A stretch of DNA of 64,000 bases from Gramella sp. AN32 (GCF_023718305.1 NZ_QEYO01000002.1:248001-312000); one strand, 5' to 3'; positions 25,517-36,901 are shown, counted from the first letter of the stretch. Numbers and translations are program-made. Notes: generated by a model not told the origin, from the letters alone.

Positions 25517-26971
25517 CTAGAATTTAATTTTAAAAGTTGTGCCTATATCAAGCGTACTGCTTACAGATATTGAGCCTCCTAAGGCTTCCACCTGATTTTT
25601 GGTAATAAATAACCCAATTCCTTTAGCTTCGGGAGTTCCTGCGTGAAAGGTTTTATACATACCAAACATTTTATCTCCATGCTCTTCAAGGTCTATTCCC
25701 ATACCATTGTCGCTCACCTCCAGGTATTCCTTGTCATTTTCAGTATAAGTCTGGATAAAAATCACAGGTTTTCTTCCAGGCTGTCTATAACGAATAGCAT
25801 TCGTGATTAAATTTAGTAAAATACTTTCAAGATATTCAGGGATATAGCGTATTTCTTTCAAATCCTGAAATTCAGCGACGATTTTTGCATTTTCTCGATT
25901 AATTAGCGAGGAGATAGATGCCAGAACTACTTCGATCGCTTCTTCAAATTTAATCCAGACCCGCTCTTTTCGTAAGGAAGTCTGTATACTTACAATATCA
26001 TTCAGTTTTGAAATTGCGGCATCCAGATTTCCCGAAATGTCTTCTACATTTGCTAGTAGGTCCAGTTTATCCTGATCTGTTCTCGCCTCGCCTAAAAGCT
26101 CAACAACTAAACTAAGGTTGCTGCTATGGGATCTTAGATGATGGGAGACAATATGCGCGAAATTAAAAAGCCTTGAATTTTGAGTGGCGATGATGTCTAA
26201 AGAATTTTGAAGATTGAGTTCATTATTCTTATTTTCATCAATATTCTGAAGTACTCCGCGAATTCCTATGACATCCTGGTCATCATTATAAACAGGTTTT
26301 CCTGTAAGTCGAACCCAGAATTCCCTTCCCTGAAAGGAAACCATCTTTAATTCCAGTTTGAAGGGGATCCCATACTTTTCACATTTATCGAAAGCGCTGG
26401 TCATGCGGCTTTGATGTTCTGGGGCGTAGAAATTCATCCGCTGGTCATAAGCGGGTTGGAAATCTTTTGGACAGTCTACGATCTTCTTCGATACGTCATC
26501 CCAGTAAATATTATTGTTTAAGGTGTCTACATACCAACCTCCTGTGGAGGTCATTTCCGCAGTTTCCCTATAATAGAAGAAGTTTTCTTCTATAGTATAC
26601 TTGTCACGCTTGCTCTGGTGGATATTTACAAAAAGTAGGACGGCAGTTTCCCGTCCTTTAGCACCTGTACTTTTTAAATTTTTACATTCAAACCAGCGAT
26701 ATTTTCCATTGCCGAGTTTTAATTTTATTTCAAAGCTGAATGGCTCATTTTTTTTAATGAGTTCTTCAAAATGTATTCTAAAATCGTAACGGTAATCTTC
26801 GTGAAGGATATGATTGATAAAAAATTCGAAGATATCTTCTCTGATATCGGGTTTTCCAACCAGTGAGTTAAAATGCTCGGACCATATGATCTCTTTGGAA
26901 AACAGGTTGATTTTCCAATAAGCGATATCAAAATCCTCGAGGATATTATTTAACTGTATGTCGCTTAGCAT
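25517..26971 (-). CDS. PAS-domain sensor histidine kinase
   Basis: A 484-residue protein without membrane helices. It has two PAS-like domains (about residues 10-125 and 130-255, each with the WxE/WVRLTG pattern). The dimerisation/phosphorylation helix is NFAHIVSHHLRSHSSNLS (about 275), and the HATPase domain contains LLNLITNAIRYRQP (N box), DNGMGIDLEEHG (G1) and AKGIGLFITK (G2). The HHLRSH phospho-helix is typical of Bacteroidota cytosolic kinases. It probably senses an internal signal and phosphorylates the adjacent CheY-like protein. The signal is unknown. Confidence 0.9.
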   Translation of the reverse strand: MLSDIQLNNILEDFDIAYWKINLFSKEIIWSEHFNSLVGKPDIREDIFEFFINHILHEDYRYDFRIHFEELIKKNEPFSFEIKLKLGNGKYRWFECKNLKSTGAKGRETAVLLFVNIHQSKRDKYTIEENFFYYRETAEMTSTGGWYVDTLNNNIYWDDVSKKIVDCPKDFQPAYDQRMNFYAPEHQSRMTSAFDKCEKYGIPFKLELKMVSFQGREFWVRLTGKPVYNDDQDVIGIRGVLQNIDENKNNELNLQNSLDIIATQNSRLFNFAHIVSHHLRSHSSNLSLVVELLGEARTDQDKLDLLANVEDISGNLDAAISKLNDIVSIQTSLRKERVWIKFEEAIEVVLASISSLINRENAKIVAEFQDLKEIRYIPEYLESILLNLITNAIRYRQPGRKPVIFIQTYTENDKEYLEVSDNGMGIDLEEHGDKMFGMYKTFHAGTPEAKGIGLFITKNQVEALGGSISVSSTLDIGTTFKIKF

Positions 26972-27024
26972 GGAGGTATTTAGAGCAGGGTTAAATTAAT
27001 AGATTTTAAGATGTAATACAAATC

Positions 27025-27600
27025 TTATTTTTTATTAAAATCATATACCTTTTGAGGAGTCACGCAATAATCCAAAGGAACATCTTCAGCAAAAATATTA
27101 TTTATTTTATCAATTGGCTCAAAAAACGACAAGCCTACTTTAATTACCGTTGAACTGCATTCTATTAGGAATTTGTCATAGAATCCTTTGCCATAACCTA
27201 CTCGATGACCTGTTTTATCAAATGCAAGAAGGGGGATAAATACCACCTCAATCTTTTCTGAAGTTATTTCAATTCCATCTACTGGTTCAGGAATATTCCA
27301 TCTGTTTTTTTTAATCAGGGTATTATCGGTAAGCAAAATATTGATCAGTGAATTGTCCTGGGAATTCATTCTTGGAATAATCACTTCTTTATCCTTACCC
27401 TGAAGAATGTTCAGTATAAAACTGGTGTCGATTTCTTTTTGTTCCGAAATACTTAAAAATATATGGTAGAAACTTCGCTCCCAGATGGGAATTTGTAGGC
27501 ATAGATTGGCAATCATCATACTTTTCTTCTCGATCTCCTCCGGGGAAAGAGCTCTACGCAGTTCTTTATATCTCTTCCGGATCTCGCTCTTTAACATCAC
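27025..27600 (-). CDS. 5-formyltetrahydrofolate cyclo-ligase
   Basis: A 191-residue enzyme that converts 5-formyl-THF to 5,10-methenyl-THF with ATP. Family features are the N-terminal KSEIRKRYKELRRALSPEE, RWNIPEPVDG in the middle, and the ATP/substrate loop GHRVGYGKGFYDKFL. The start (two adjacent ATGs at 27600 and 27597) lies 35 nt inside the upstream deacylase gene, so it is the last gene of a compact operon with a retropepsin, RimK and a deacylase. Whether the folate link is functional or accidental is unclear. Confidence 0.93.
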   Translation of the reverse strand: MMLKSEIRKRYKELRRALSPEEIEKKSMMIANLCLQIPIWERSFYHIFLSISEQKEIDTSFILNILQGKDKEVIIPRMNSQDNSLINILLTDNTLIKKNRWNIPEPVDGIEITSEKIEVVFIPLLAFDKTGHRVGYGKGFYDKFLIECSSTVIKVGLSFFEPIDKINNIFAEDVPLDYCVTPQKVYDFNKK

Positions 27601-28579
27601 TTACTATTTTTTTGTTTAGGGAAATATGAAAGATCGCATCACCCTGGTAAACGATAGGTGATTCATTCACATTAATAATAAATCCTTCGTTGGGGGTTTT
27701 TATTTTATGCCGAAAAGTCCCGTAGGGATCTGTGATGGTGGCGATATATTCTCCTTTTTCCACATGCTTTCCACACGGAATTTTTACGTGAAGGAGTCCG
27801 CTGTATTTTGCCCGCAACCAGGTTGAATTTTCTATAATTACGGTTTCTTTTGCAGATTCTGGATAATCAAAATGGGCACCTAGCATTTCCAAATGGCTTA
27901 GAATTCTCATGGCCCCTTCAACTCCCGTCTTGGCGACATCCTTATTGCTGTCTTGAGATTTCCCACCTTCAAACAATAAAACCGGAATACCCAATTTTGC
28001 ACAAGTTTCACGAAAAGATTTTGTTATTGTTCGCGAATAGATGGTAAAGGGGGCATTAAAGATTTGGGAATACTTAATACTTTGAATATCCCCTTTTTTC
28101 ACCCTTATTTGGGGAGCGTTAAAACGGGCTGCCCCACCTGTGTGAAAATCAAGGCAGAAATCGGCAATGGGCAGGATTTTTTTTACGAACTGGTAGGCGA
28201 ACCTACTGGCTAAAGAACCATTTTTAGTTCCCGGAAATACACGGTTAAGGTCACGACCATCAGGAAATTCCCTGGCCATGTTTAGAAATCCAAAGATGTT
28301 TACAATGGGAATACAAATAATGGTGCCTATTCGCGGTTTGTTGACCCCCTTGGAAATGATCTGCCTTACGATCTCCACGCCATTAATCTCATCCCCATGA
28401 ATACCCGCGGTAATTAATACAACCGGACCAGGTTTTTTGGCCCTTTCAATAATTACCGGCACCTCTACAGAGGTAGTGGTATATAGTTTAGCCATATTAA
28501 AGTTGATGGTAGCACCTTTACCCGGCAAAACCTTCTTCCCTAAAATTTCAAGAACATTGTCCTTGTCTATTTTTGGCAT
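27566..28579 (-). CDS. Succinylglutamate desuccinylase/aspartoacylase-family zinc enzyme
   Basis: A 337-residue M14-like metallo-acylase or carboxypeptidase. Zinc ligands are seen in TAGIHGDEINGVE (H-x2-E) and DFCLDFHTGGAA (distal His). The substrate Arg/Asn lie in FPDGRDLNRVFPG, and a Glu in LFEGGKSQ is a candidate for the catalytic base. Residues after about 240 form a beta-rich biotinyl-like domain (LLHVKIPCGKHVEKGEYIATI). It starts 3 nt after rimK. In this family related enzymes remove acyl or amino acid groups, so it might reverse or trim products of the neighbouring ligase (inference). Confidence 0.85.
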   Translation of the reverse strand: MPKIDKDNVLEILGKKVLPGKGATINFNMAKLYTTTSVEVPVIIERAKKPGPVVLITAGIHGDEINGVEIVRQIISKGVNKPRIGTIICIPIVNIFGFLNMAREFPDGRDLNRVFPGTKNGSLASRFAYQFVKKILPIADFCLDFHTGGAARFNAPQIRVKKGDIQSIKYSQIFNAPFTIYSRTITKSFRETCAKLGIPVLLFEGGKSQDSNKDVAKTGVEGAMRILSHLEMLGAHFDYPESAKETVIIENSTWLRAKYSGLLHVKIPCGKHVEKGEYIATITDPYGTFRHKIKTPNEGFIINVNESPIVYQGDAIFHISLNKKIVSDVKERDPEEI

Positions 28580-28582
28580 ATT

Positions 28583-29455
28583 TTAAACGTTTCGTTCAAT
28601 ATATCTAATAATTGTTTTGGCAATATCCTTTCCCGTGGCAGCTTCAATTCCCTCAAGTCCCGGGGAACTGTTAACTTCTAAAATTAAAGGTCCACGGCTA
28701 CTTTGTAGCATATCCACACCGGCTACTCCCAGTGCCATTGCTTTGGCGGCTTTGATAGCGGCATTTTCCTCTTCATCGCTAAGCTGAATTACAGATGCTG
28801 AACCGCCTCTATGTAAATTTGATCGGAATTCACCCTCTTTTCCCTGTCTTTTCATCGCGCCCACAACCTGACCGTCTACCACAAAAGCACGAATATCTGC
28901 CCCGCCAGCTTCTTTAATAAATTCCTGAACAATAACTCTGGCCTGAAGCCCATTAAAAGCTTCAATAACAGATTCTGCAGCATTTTGAGTATCAGCTAAT
29001 ACAACTCCAAGCCCCTGGGTCCCTTCCAGTAATTTGATGATAACGGGAGCTCCCCCTACATGGTCCAGAATTTCAGAAACATCCTTGGAATAATTGGTGA
29101 AAACCGTCTTAGGTAAACCCAATCGTGCACGGGATAATATTTGTAAGCTTCGAAGTTTATCCCTGCTTCTTACCAGTGCCTGAGATTCAGTTGTGGTAAA
29201 AACCCCCATCATTTCAAATTGTCTTACCACTGCTGTTCCATAAAAAGTCACAGATGCACCAATCCTGGGAATCACCGCATCGGTATTTTCAAGAAAATGG
29301 CTTTTATAATATATGGTTGGTTTCTTTTTTTCGATAATTAGATCGCACTTTGTGGGATCGATCACTTCTACTTCATGGTTCCTTTTCTTGGCTGCTTCCA
29401 CTAATCTACTGGTAGAATATAGTCTAGGATTTCTTGATAGAATTCGTATGTTCAT
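28583..29455 (-). CDS. rimK: RimK-type alpha-L-glutamate ligase
   Basis: A 290-residue ATP-grasp ligase. It closely resembles E. coli RimK, which adds glutamates to the C-terminus of ribosomal protein S6 and can make poly-glutamate. Shared segments include [59 protein letters not shown] and [13 protein letters not shown] (Mg/ATP ligands). The start overlaps the upstream retropepsin gene by 32 nt. The clustered protease and deacylase suggest that the glutamylation is edited or controlled. Confidence 0.95.
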   Translation of the reverse strand: MNIRILSRNPRLYSTSRLVEAAKKRNHEVEVIDPTKCDLIIEKKKPTIYYKSHFLENTDAVIPRIGASVTFYGTAVVRQFEMMGVFTTTESQALVRSRDKLRSLQILSRARLGLPKTVFTNYSKDVSEILDHVGGAPVIIKLLEGTQGLGVVLADTQNAAESVIEAFNGLQARVIVQEFIKEAGGADIRAFVVDGQVVGAMKRQGKEGEFRSNLHRGGSASVIQLSDEEENAAIKAAKAMALGVAGVDMLQSSRGPLILEVNSSPGLEGIEAATGKDIAKTIIRYIERNV

Positions 29456-29876
29456 TTAGTTTTTTATTAAAAGATACATCGATTAATTCAGTATCTACGA
29501 TAAATTTTTTGGTTAAGAACTTTCTACCTATTAAGACCGGAAAGCGCATCTCCTGCCTGTCTGAAAGTGAAAGGGATATTTTAAAATGTTTATTAAAAAG
29601 GGTGATTTTTGATTGTACCTGAAATCGTTTTTGAATTATTCCGTTACTACTTCGTACAAATACAATGTCATAATCTTCAAAAATAAATTCCTTATGATCG
29701 TACAGGGGGTGTTCTTCATCTACAAAAGTACAGTGGAGCCCATCTTCCTTCTCCTCAATGTTTTCACAATGTATAGAAGAAGTATAAGCACCGGTATCAA
29801 TTTTAATGGCAATATCAGAAAGGTTTAGGGCAGGAAAATCTGCCTTATCAAACCTGCCAATAATGATTTTTTCCAT
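29424..29876 (-). CDS. Retropepsin-like aspartic protease (RimB/PF05618 type)
   Basis: A 150-residue single-domain protein with an aspartic-protease motif in [16 protein letters not shown] (about residue 24, D-T-G). A second conserved region is [18 protein letters not shown] (about 115-132). The family is often called ATP-dependent zinc protease, but the fold is retropepsin-like and works as a dimer. Related genes stand next to rimK in other bacteria; in Pseudomonas the corresponding protein (RimB) modulates RimK. It is the first gene of the operon and overlaps rimK. Confidence 0.85.
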   Translation of the reverse strand: MEKIIIGRFDKADFPALNLSDIAIKIDTGAYTSSIHCENIEEKEDGLHCTFVDEEHPLYDHKEFIFEDYDIVFVRSSNGIIQKRFQVQSKITLFNKHFKISLSLSDRQEMRFPVLIGRKFLTKKFIVDTELIDVSFNKKLNEHTNSIKKS

Positions 29877-30032
29877 GTTGCAATATACTAAAATGCCCGT
29901 AAATTAAAGGTTTTTAAGCGTTCTGAACAGCTAGTTTTGAAAGTTTTATGATTGTGATTTTTAAAAGGTATTTTGGAAATTCTATCTGCGAAAAATTAAC
30001 CAGGCTGGCAGATATGTTTTAAATTTGAAGTA

Positions 30033-31829
30033 ATGGAAAGACCTACGCTGGAAGTACAACTGCAAACGCTGCCTAGTAACCCCGGAGTATATCAATATTT
30101 TGATAAAAACGGGAAGATCTTATATGTAGGGAAGGCGAAGAATATTAAAAAAAGGGTCACTTCTTATTTCACCAAACGCCACGACAGCCATCGCATTGGC
30201 GTGATGGTGAAAAAGATCCATGAGATTAGGCCTATCGTTGTAGCTTCTGAAACAGATGCGCTGCTGCTGGAGAACAATCTTATCAAAAAACACCAGCCAC
30301 GCTTTAATGTGATGCTGAAGGATGATAAAACCTATCCTTGGATCTGTATTAAAAACGAGCGTTTTCCCCGGGTATTTCCCACCCGAAGACTCATTAAAGA
30401 CGGAAGCGAATATTACGGGCCTTTTACCAGTTTTAAAACGGTAAATACATTGTTGGACCTTATTAAAGGCTTATATCAATTGCGAACCTGCAATTATGAC
30501 CTGGATCCCCAAAAAATTAAAGAGGGAAAGTTCAAGGTTTGCCTGGAATATCATCTTGGTAATTGCAAAGGCCCCTGCGAAGCATTGCAGGCAGAAGAAG
30601 AGTACAATCGAAATATAGAAGCGATACGACAAATCGTTAAAGGAAATTTTAAGGATTCGCTGCACAGGTTTCGGGATCAAATGAAAGCCCATGCCGAAAA
30701 AATGGAATTTGAGGATGCGCAGAGGATTAAAAATAAGATAGAGGTGTTGGAAAATTACCAGTCTAAATCCACAGTGGTAAATCCAAAGATCAACAATGTA
30801 GATGTGTTTTCTATAGTTTCAGATGAAGGTTATGGATATGTGAACTTCCTTCAGCTTTCCCATGGTGCGATTATTCGCTCGCATACCATCGAAATGAAGA
30901 AAAAACTGGATGAAAGCGACCGGGAATTACTGGAGCTGGGAATTGTAGAAATCAGGCAACGTTTTAGTGGTAACTCTCCTGAAATTTATGTGCCTTTTAA
31001 GGTGGATTTAGGAGATGAGGTGAAAATCACTGTTCCGCAGTTGGGGGATAAAAAGAAGATCGTGGAGCTTTCCCAACGCAATGCAAAATATTTTCGCCAG
31101 GAACGATTCAAGCAAATGAAAATCGTAGATCCAGATCGCCACGTGAACCGGGTAATGGCACAAATGAAAGAAGATCTTAGGCTTAGTAAAGAACCCAGGC
31201 ACATTGAATGTTTTGACAATTCCAATATTCAGGGGAGCAATCCCGTGGCTGCATGTGTGGTTTTTAAAAACGGGAAACCCAGTAAAAAGGATTATCGTAA
31301 ATTCAACATCAAGACCGTGGAAGGAGCCAATGATTTTGCCTCTATGGAAGAGGTGGTTTTTCGCAGGTATAAAAGATTGCTGAATGAAGGAGAAGAACTT
31401 CCTCAATTGATTATTGTCGATGGCGGGAAAGGTCAATTATCCAGCGGTGTGAAGGCACTTGAGATTTTGGGATTGAGGGGAAAAATTGCCATTATCGGGA
31501 TTGCTAAGAGACTGGAAGAAATCTTTTATCCCGGGGATTCAATCCCTCTTTACCTTGATAAAAAATCTGAAACTTTAAGGATCATTCAGCAATTACGGAA
31601 TGAAGCGCACCGTTTTGGAATCACATTTCATCGAAATAAAAGGAGTAAAACCGCTTTAAATACTGAACTTGAAAGCATTCCGGGAATTGGAGAAAAAACC
31701 GTGATCGATCTTCTGAAACATTTCCGTTCTCTAAAAAGAATAAAAGAAGCTTCTGAAAAGGAGCTGGCAGAAATTATAGGATCGAGCAGGGCAGGGATTG
31801 TATTTCAATTTTACCATAAAAAAGAATGA
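30033..31829 (+). CDS. uvrC: Excinuclease ABC subunit C
   Basis: A 598-residue nuclease of nucleotide excision repair that cuts on both sides of a lesion bound by UvrB. It has an N-terminal GIY-YIG domain (PGVYQYFDKNGKILYVGKAKN, about residues 18-95), a UVR helix (about 205-240), an RNase H-like endonuclease core (IECFDNSNIQGSNPVAACVVF; LIIVDGGKGQLSS), and a C-terminal helix-hairpin-helix (ESIPGIGEKTVIDLLKHF). A TAAATTTG element ends 5 nt before the ATG, but without a -33 TTG. The stop overlaps the next ATG (ATGA). Confidence 0.96.
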   Translation: MERPTLEVQLQTLPSNPGVYQYFDKNGKILYVGKAKNIKKRVTSYFTKRHDSHRIGVMVKKIHEIRPIVVASETDALLLENNLIKKHQPRFNVMLKDDKTYPWICIKNERFPRVFPTRRLIKDGSEYYGPFTSFKTVNTLLDLIKGLYQLRTCNYDLDPQKIKEGKFKVCLEYHLGNCKGPCEALQAEEEYNRNIEAIRQIVKGNFKDSLHRFRDQMKAHAEKMEFEDAQRIKNKIEVLENYQSKSTVVNPKINNVDVFSIVSDEGYGYVNFLQLSHGAIIRSHTIEMKKKLDESDRELLELGIVEIRQRFSGNSPEIYVPFKVDLGDEVKITVPQLGDKKKIVELSQRNAKYFRQERFKQMKIVDPDRHVNRVMAQMKEDLRLSKEPRHIECFDNSNIQGSNPVAACVVFKNGKPSKKDYRKFNIKTVEGANDFASMEEVVFRRYKRLLNEGEELPQLIIVDGGKGQLSSGVKALEILGLRGKIAIIGIAKRLEEIFYPGDSIPLYLDKKSETLRIIQQLRNEAHRFGITFHRNKRSKTALNTELESIPGIGEKTVIDLLKHFRSLKRIKEASEKELAEIIGSSRAGIVFQFYHKKE

Positions 31830-34060
31830 AAAACTTCAGTATCATTTTAGCCTTGATTTTATGCTTTTCCGGGTTTTCCCAGGAAAAAGAGCAGTGGAAT
31901 CCAAAGGTAGGATTGGTGCTGAGTGGTGGTGGGGCTAAAGGTCTGGCACATATAGGAGCTTTAAAAATCATTGAAGAATCTGGAGTGCGCATAGATTATA
32001 TTGGTGGCAGTAGCATGGGAGCCATTGTAGGAGGTTTATATGCAGCAGGTTATTCTGCAAAAGAACTGGATTCAATTTTTCATATAACCAATTTTAATAT
32101 CCTTATTCAGGATAACCTTCCGCGCAGCGCAAAAACTTTTTACGAAAAAGAGGATACTGAAAAATATGCGCTCACCTTACCTTTTGATAATTTTAAGGTA
32201 AGCCTGCCTTACGGACTTTCCAAAGGACAGAATATTTATAATTTGATGTCCCGGCTTACCATGCATGTGAGCAAGGTGGATGATTTTAGCAAACTTCCCA
32301 TTCCATTTTTTTGTACCGCAGCCGATGTTGAAACCGGTGAAGAAGTGATCCTGGATAAAGGTTCCCTGGCTAAAGCAGTGAGCGCCAGTGGTGCAATTCC
32401 TACCATTTTTAGTCCGGTGAAAATTGGAGACCGCTTACTTACTGATGGAGGTGTGGCCAATAATTATCCTGTGGAGGAATTGCTAAGGAGAGGTGCCGAT
32501 ATTATTATTGGAGTGGATGTTCAGGATAGTTTGATCATGCGGGACAATTTAAAAAGTGTACTGGATATCCTAACGCAAATCAATAACTTCAATACCATAT
32601 CAGACATGAAGGCCAAACGGCCTTTAACAGATATTTATATAAAGCCCGATATAAAAGATTTTACGGTGCTTTCTTTTAATGATGGAGAAAATATAATCAA
32701 ATCTGGAGAGGAAGCGGCAGTTTTAAAACTGGAGGCTATGCAGGCAATCGCAAGCCGGCAGTTAAAAAATGAGCAGGAATATCATGCCCGAAAAATTGAA
32801 GATTTTAATATAAGTAGCCTTGAACTTGAAGGAAATAATACCTATCCCAGAGCCTATGTTCTTGGAAAACTGAAATTAAAATACGACAAGCCGTATACTT
32901 TTAAGGATCTTAATATTGGTATTAACAACCTTTCCGCAACAGGAAATTTTGACCGGATCAATTATCAGTTCATTCCAAATGAAAATGACGATAATTATAC
33001 CCTGGCGATGCAAATTGAAGAAAGCCAGAACAAAACCTATCTACGGCTGGGACTTCATTATGATGAATTGTATCAAAGTGCAGCTTTAGTGAACCTTACA
33101 CAAAAAAGTTTTTTGTTGACCAACGACGTACTTTCCATGGACCTTGTAGTTGGGGATAAGTTTCGCTATAATTTTGATTATTATATAGACAAAGGATATT
33201 ACTGGAGCATTGGCTTAAAATCCCGCTATAATAATTTTGAGAAGGATGTACGTTTCGATTTTGCTTCAGAAACCGGTGATCTGGAAACGAATGTTGACGG
33301 GGTTAATCGTATCGATATCGATTATAAAGATTTTACAAATCAATTCTATTTGCAAACACTTTTCCGACAGGTTTTCCTGTTTGGTGTAGGTGCAGAACAT
33401 AAATATTTAAAGGTTTCCTCTTCAACCATATCCAATCCTGAAGATCCCACCACCAATGTTTTCGAGGATAATTATTATCTAAGTACTTTTGGGTATTTAA
33501 CTTTCGATTCTTACGATAACAGCTATTTCCCTAAACGCGGAGTTTACTTTAATGGTGATTTTCATTTATACTTTTTATCTTCAGATAATAATGCTGATTT
33601 TTCTGAATTTTCCATTGCCAAAGGTCAGTTGGGGTATGCCACGCCTTTATTCGGAAATCTGGTAAGCAGGATTTCAACTGAAGCAGGATTTAAAATTGGG
33701 AATGACAACATTAACACCCTGGATTTCTTCTTGGGTGGCTACGGAAATAATTTCATCAATAACTTTATTCCGTTTTACGGATATGATTTTGTAAGCCTTT
33801 CCGGAGATAGTTATATAAAGGCATTGCTGGAGTTGGATTATGAGATTTATCCTAAGAATCATATTATTGGAAGTGCCAATATTGCCAATGTTTCCAATAG
33901 GTTATATTCTTCAGGAAACTGGATAAGTTTGCCAGATTATACCGGCTATGCCCTGGGTTATGGACTGGATACTTTTATGGGACCTTTAGAAGTGAAGTAT
34001 TCCTATTCTCCCGAAATAAAGGAAAGCACCTGGTATTTTAGTCTTGGTTTCTGGTTTTAA
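31826..34060 (+). CDS. Patatin-like phospholipase with C-terminal BamA-like barrel
   Basis: A 744-residue exported protein with a signal peptide (cleavage near GFSQ) and a patatin domain (about residues 28-215). The patatin motifs are complete: LSGGGAKGLAHIGAL (oxyanion hole), GGSSMGAIVGG (nucleophile Ser in G-x-S-x-G) and DGGVANNYP (catalytic Asp). A POTRA-like segment (about 310-375) is followed by a barrel ending in WYFSLGFWF. The architecture matches PlpD-type type V secretion fusions, common in Flavobacteria. It overlaps uvrC by 4 nt. Confidence 0.92.
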   Translation: MKNFSIILALILCFSGFSQEKEQWNPKVGLVLSGGGAKGLAHIGALKIIEESGVRIDYIGGSSMGAIVGGLYAAGYSAKELDSIFHITNFNILIQDNLPRSAKTFYEKEDTEKYALTLPFDNFKVSLPYGLSKGQNIYNLMSRLTMHVSKVDDFSKLPIPFFCTAADVETGEEVILDKGSLAKAVSASGAIPTIFSPVKIGDRLLTDGGVANNYPVEELLRRGADIIIGVDVQDSLIMRDNLKSVLDILTQINNFNTISDMKAKRPLTDIYIKPDIKDFTVLSFNDGENIIKSGEEAAVLKLEAMQAIASRQLKNEQEYHARKIEDFNISSLELEGNNTYPRAYVLGKLKLKYDKPYTFKDLNIGINNLSATGNFDRINYQFIPNENDDNYTLAMQIEESQNKTYLRLGLHYDELYQSAALVNLTQKSFLLTNDVLSMDLVVGDKFRYNFDYYIDKGYYWSIGLKSRYNNFEKDVRFDFASETGDLETNVDGVNRIDIDYKDFTNQFYLQTLFRQVFLFGVGAEHKYLKVSSSTISNPEDPTTNVFEDNYYLSTFGYLTFDSYDNSYFPKRGVYFNGDFHLYFLSSDNNADFSEFSIAKGQLGYATPLFGNLVSRISTEAGFKIGNDNINTLDFFLGGYGNNFINNFIPFYGYDFVSLSGDSYIKALLELDYEIYPKNHIIGSANIANVSNRLYSSGNWISLPDYTGYALGYGLDTFMGPLEVKYSYSPEIKESTWYFSLGFWF

Positions 34061-34205
34061 TTGCTGATTTTTCTTTAAAATGGCGTTGTTTTAGCCTTGT
34101 TTTAAGAATCTTTCCACAAAAAATCTTGATATTTGTATTAATCAGAAATATGTATCGAAATATTCAGAATTCTTCAATTTCTGAAGTACTAAAATCTATA
34201 ATAGC

Positions 34206-35372
<1,167 letters not shown>

Positions 35373-35432
35373 TTTATTTGAAAATTTGAGAATGTCTTGA
35401 TTTGAAAATGAAATTATGGAACAATAAATTTA

Positions 35433-35460
35433 CTACAGACTACAGACTACAGACTACTAA
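35433..35460. repeat. Heptamer tandem repeat before hpd
   Basis: Three perfect copies of CTACAGA (35433-35453) followed by a diverged fourth, CTACTAA. The array ends 11 nt before the hpd ATG, so it would lie in the leader. Confidence 0.8.
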
Positions 35461-35471
35461 CAACATACAAC

Positions 35472-36614
35472 ATGAACACAGATAACACATCACTTAAATT
35501 AGAAAAGAAGTTCAAAGAAGCAGAAGATTTTCTGCCTTTGCTGGGCACTGATTTTGTCGAGCTTTATGTTGGAAATGCCAAGCAGGCCGCTTATTATTAC
35601 CAGCATGCCTGGGGTTTTCAACCCGTGGCCTATAGCGGGCTGGAAACCGGAAGAAAAGAGAGCGTTTCTTATGTTTTGCAACAGGGGAAAATCAGGCTGG
35701 TATTAACTTCCCCCTTACAGCCGGAAGGAGATATTAATGCGCATATCGATAAACATGGGGATGGAGTAAAGTTTATAGCCCTTTGGGTAGATGATGCCAG
35801 AAAGAGTTATGAGGAAACCACAAAGCGTGGGGCAAAATCCTATGTTGAACCCTATATAATGGAAGATGAAAATGGTAAAGCCGTGATCTCAGGCATTCAT
35901 ACCTATGGGGAAACGATTCATCTTTTTGTGGAAAGAAATGAATATGAAGGGCCGTTTTTACCGGGTTATCGTGTTTGGAATGCCAATGTTGAAACCAAGG
36001 ATGTTGGGTTGAGGTATATCGATCATATGGTAGGGAACGTAGGCTGGAATGAAATGAATAAGTGGGTGGATTTCTATGCGAAAGTAATGGGATTCGCACA
36101 ACTGGTTTCTTTTGATGATAAGGATATTTCTACAGATTATACCGCATTGATGAGCAAGGTAATGAGTAATGGGAATGGCCGAATTAAATTTCCAATCAAT
36201 GAACCTGCGGAAGGCAAGAAAAAATCTCAAATTGAAGAATATATCGATTTTTACAATGGTGCCGGAGTACAACATATCGCTTTGGCGACCAATAATATTG
36301 TTGAAACCGTGACCGCTTTGAGGGATCGCGGAGTAGAATTTTTATATGTTCCTGAAACTTATTATGAAACTGTTCTGGATCGCGTGGGAGAAATAGATGA
36401 AGATCTTGCGCCATTACAGGAACTTGGAATATTAGTAGATAGGGATGATGAAGGTTATTTATTGCAGATTTTCACCAAACCTGTATTGGACAGGCCAACT
36501 ATGTTCTTTGAAATAATTCAGAGAAAAGGCGCTCAATCTTTCGGAAAAGGAAACTTTAAGGCACTTTTCGAAGCTATCGAAAGAGAACAGGATTTACGGG
36601 GTACCTTAAATTAA
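35472..36614 (+). CDS. hpd: 4-hydroxyphenylpyruvate dioxygenase
   Basis: A 380-residue Fe(II) enzyme that converts 4-hydroxyphenylpyruvate to homogentisate, the substrate of the hmgA product upstream. There are two VOC domains. The N-terminal one (about residues 20-160) is structural. The C-terminal one (about 175-370) holds the iron ligands: His in YIDHMVGNV, His in AGVQHIALAT and Glu in MFFEIIQRKG. The family C-terminal helix FGKGNFKALFEAIEREQ is present. A heptamer repeat sits in its leader and a terminator follows. Confidence 0.96.
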   Translation: MNTDNTSLKLEKKFKEAEDFLPLLGTDFVELYVGNAKQAAYYYQHAWGFQPVAYSGLETGRKESVSYVLQQGKIRLVLTSPLQPEGDINAHIDKHGDGVKFIALWVDDARKSYEETTKRGAKSYVEPYIMEDENGKAVISGIHTYGETIHLFVERNEYEGPFLPGYRVWNANVETKDVGLRYIDHMVGNVGWNEMNKWVDFYAKVMGFAQLVSFDDKDISTDYTALMSKVMSNGNGRIKFPINEPAEGKKKSQIEEYIDFYNGAGVQHIALATNNIVETVTALRDRGVEFLYVPETYYETVLDRVGEIDEDLAPLQELGILVDRDDEGYLLQIFTKPVLDRPTMFFEIIQRKGAQSFGKGNFKALFEAIEREQDLRGTLN

Positions 36615-36804
36615 TTTAAAAAACCTGCTATAATTTAAGTAATGGAATTAAATCATTGAATACTAAACAATTAAAAGGTTAAAGTTTTTGATCCTGTTGT
36701 GTAAAGGGTAGAAATAGAAGACTTTTGCACCGCATTTTTGGAGTGGTTACCAAAAGTGATTTAGTTTTTTCATAATTTAAGTTTTAGTTGGTTATTAAAA
36801 CAAA

Positions 36805-36836
36805 ATTCCCCACCATTAATTTGGTGGGGTTTTTTG
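36805..36836 (+). terminator. Intrinsic terminator after hpd
   Basis: CCCCACCA-TTAATT-TGGTGGGG, a perfect 8-bp stem (36808-36829) followed by TTTTTTG. The remainder of the 287-nt gap shows no gene. Confidence 0.9.
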
Positions 36837-36901
36837 TTTTAATACATTTGGAATAGTAATTGTAAATATCTTCAAACCTAGGAAATCCAGTACTTATCAA
36901 A

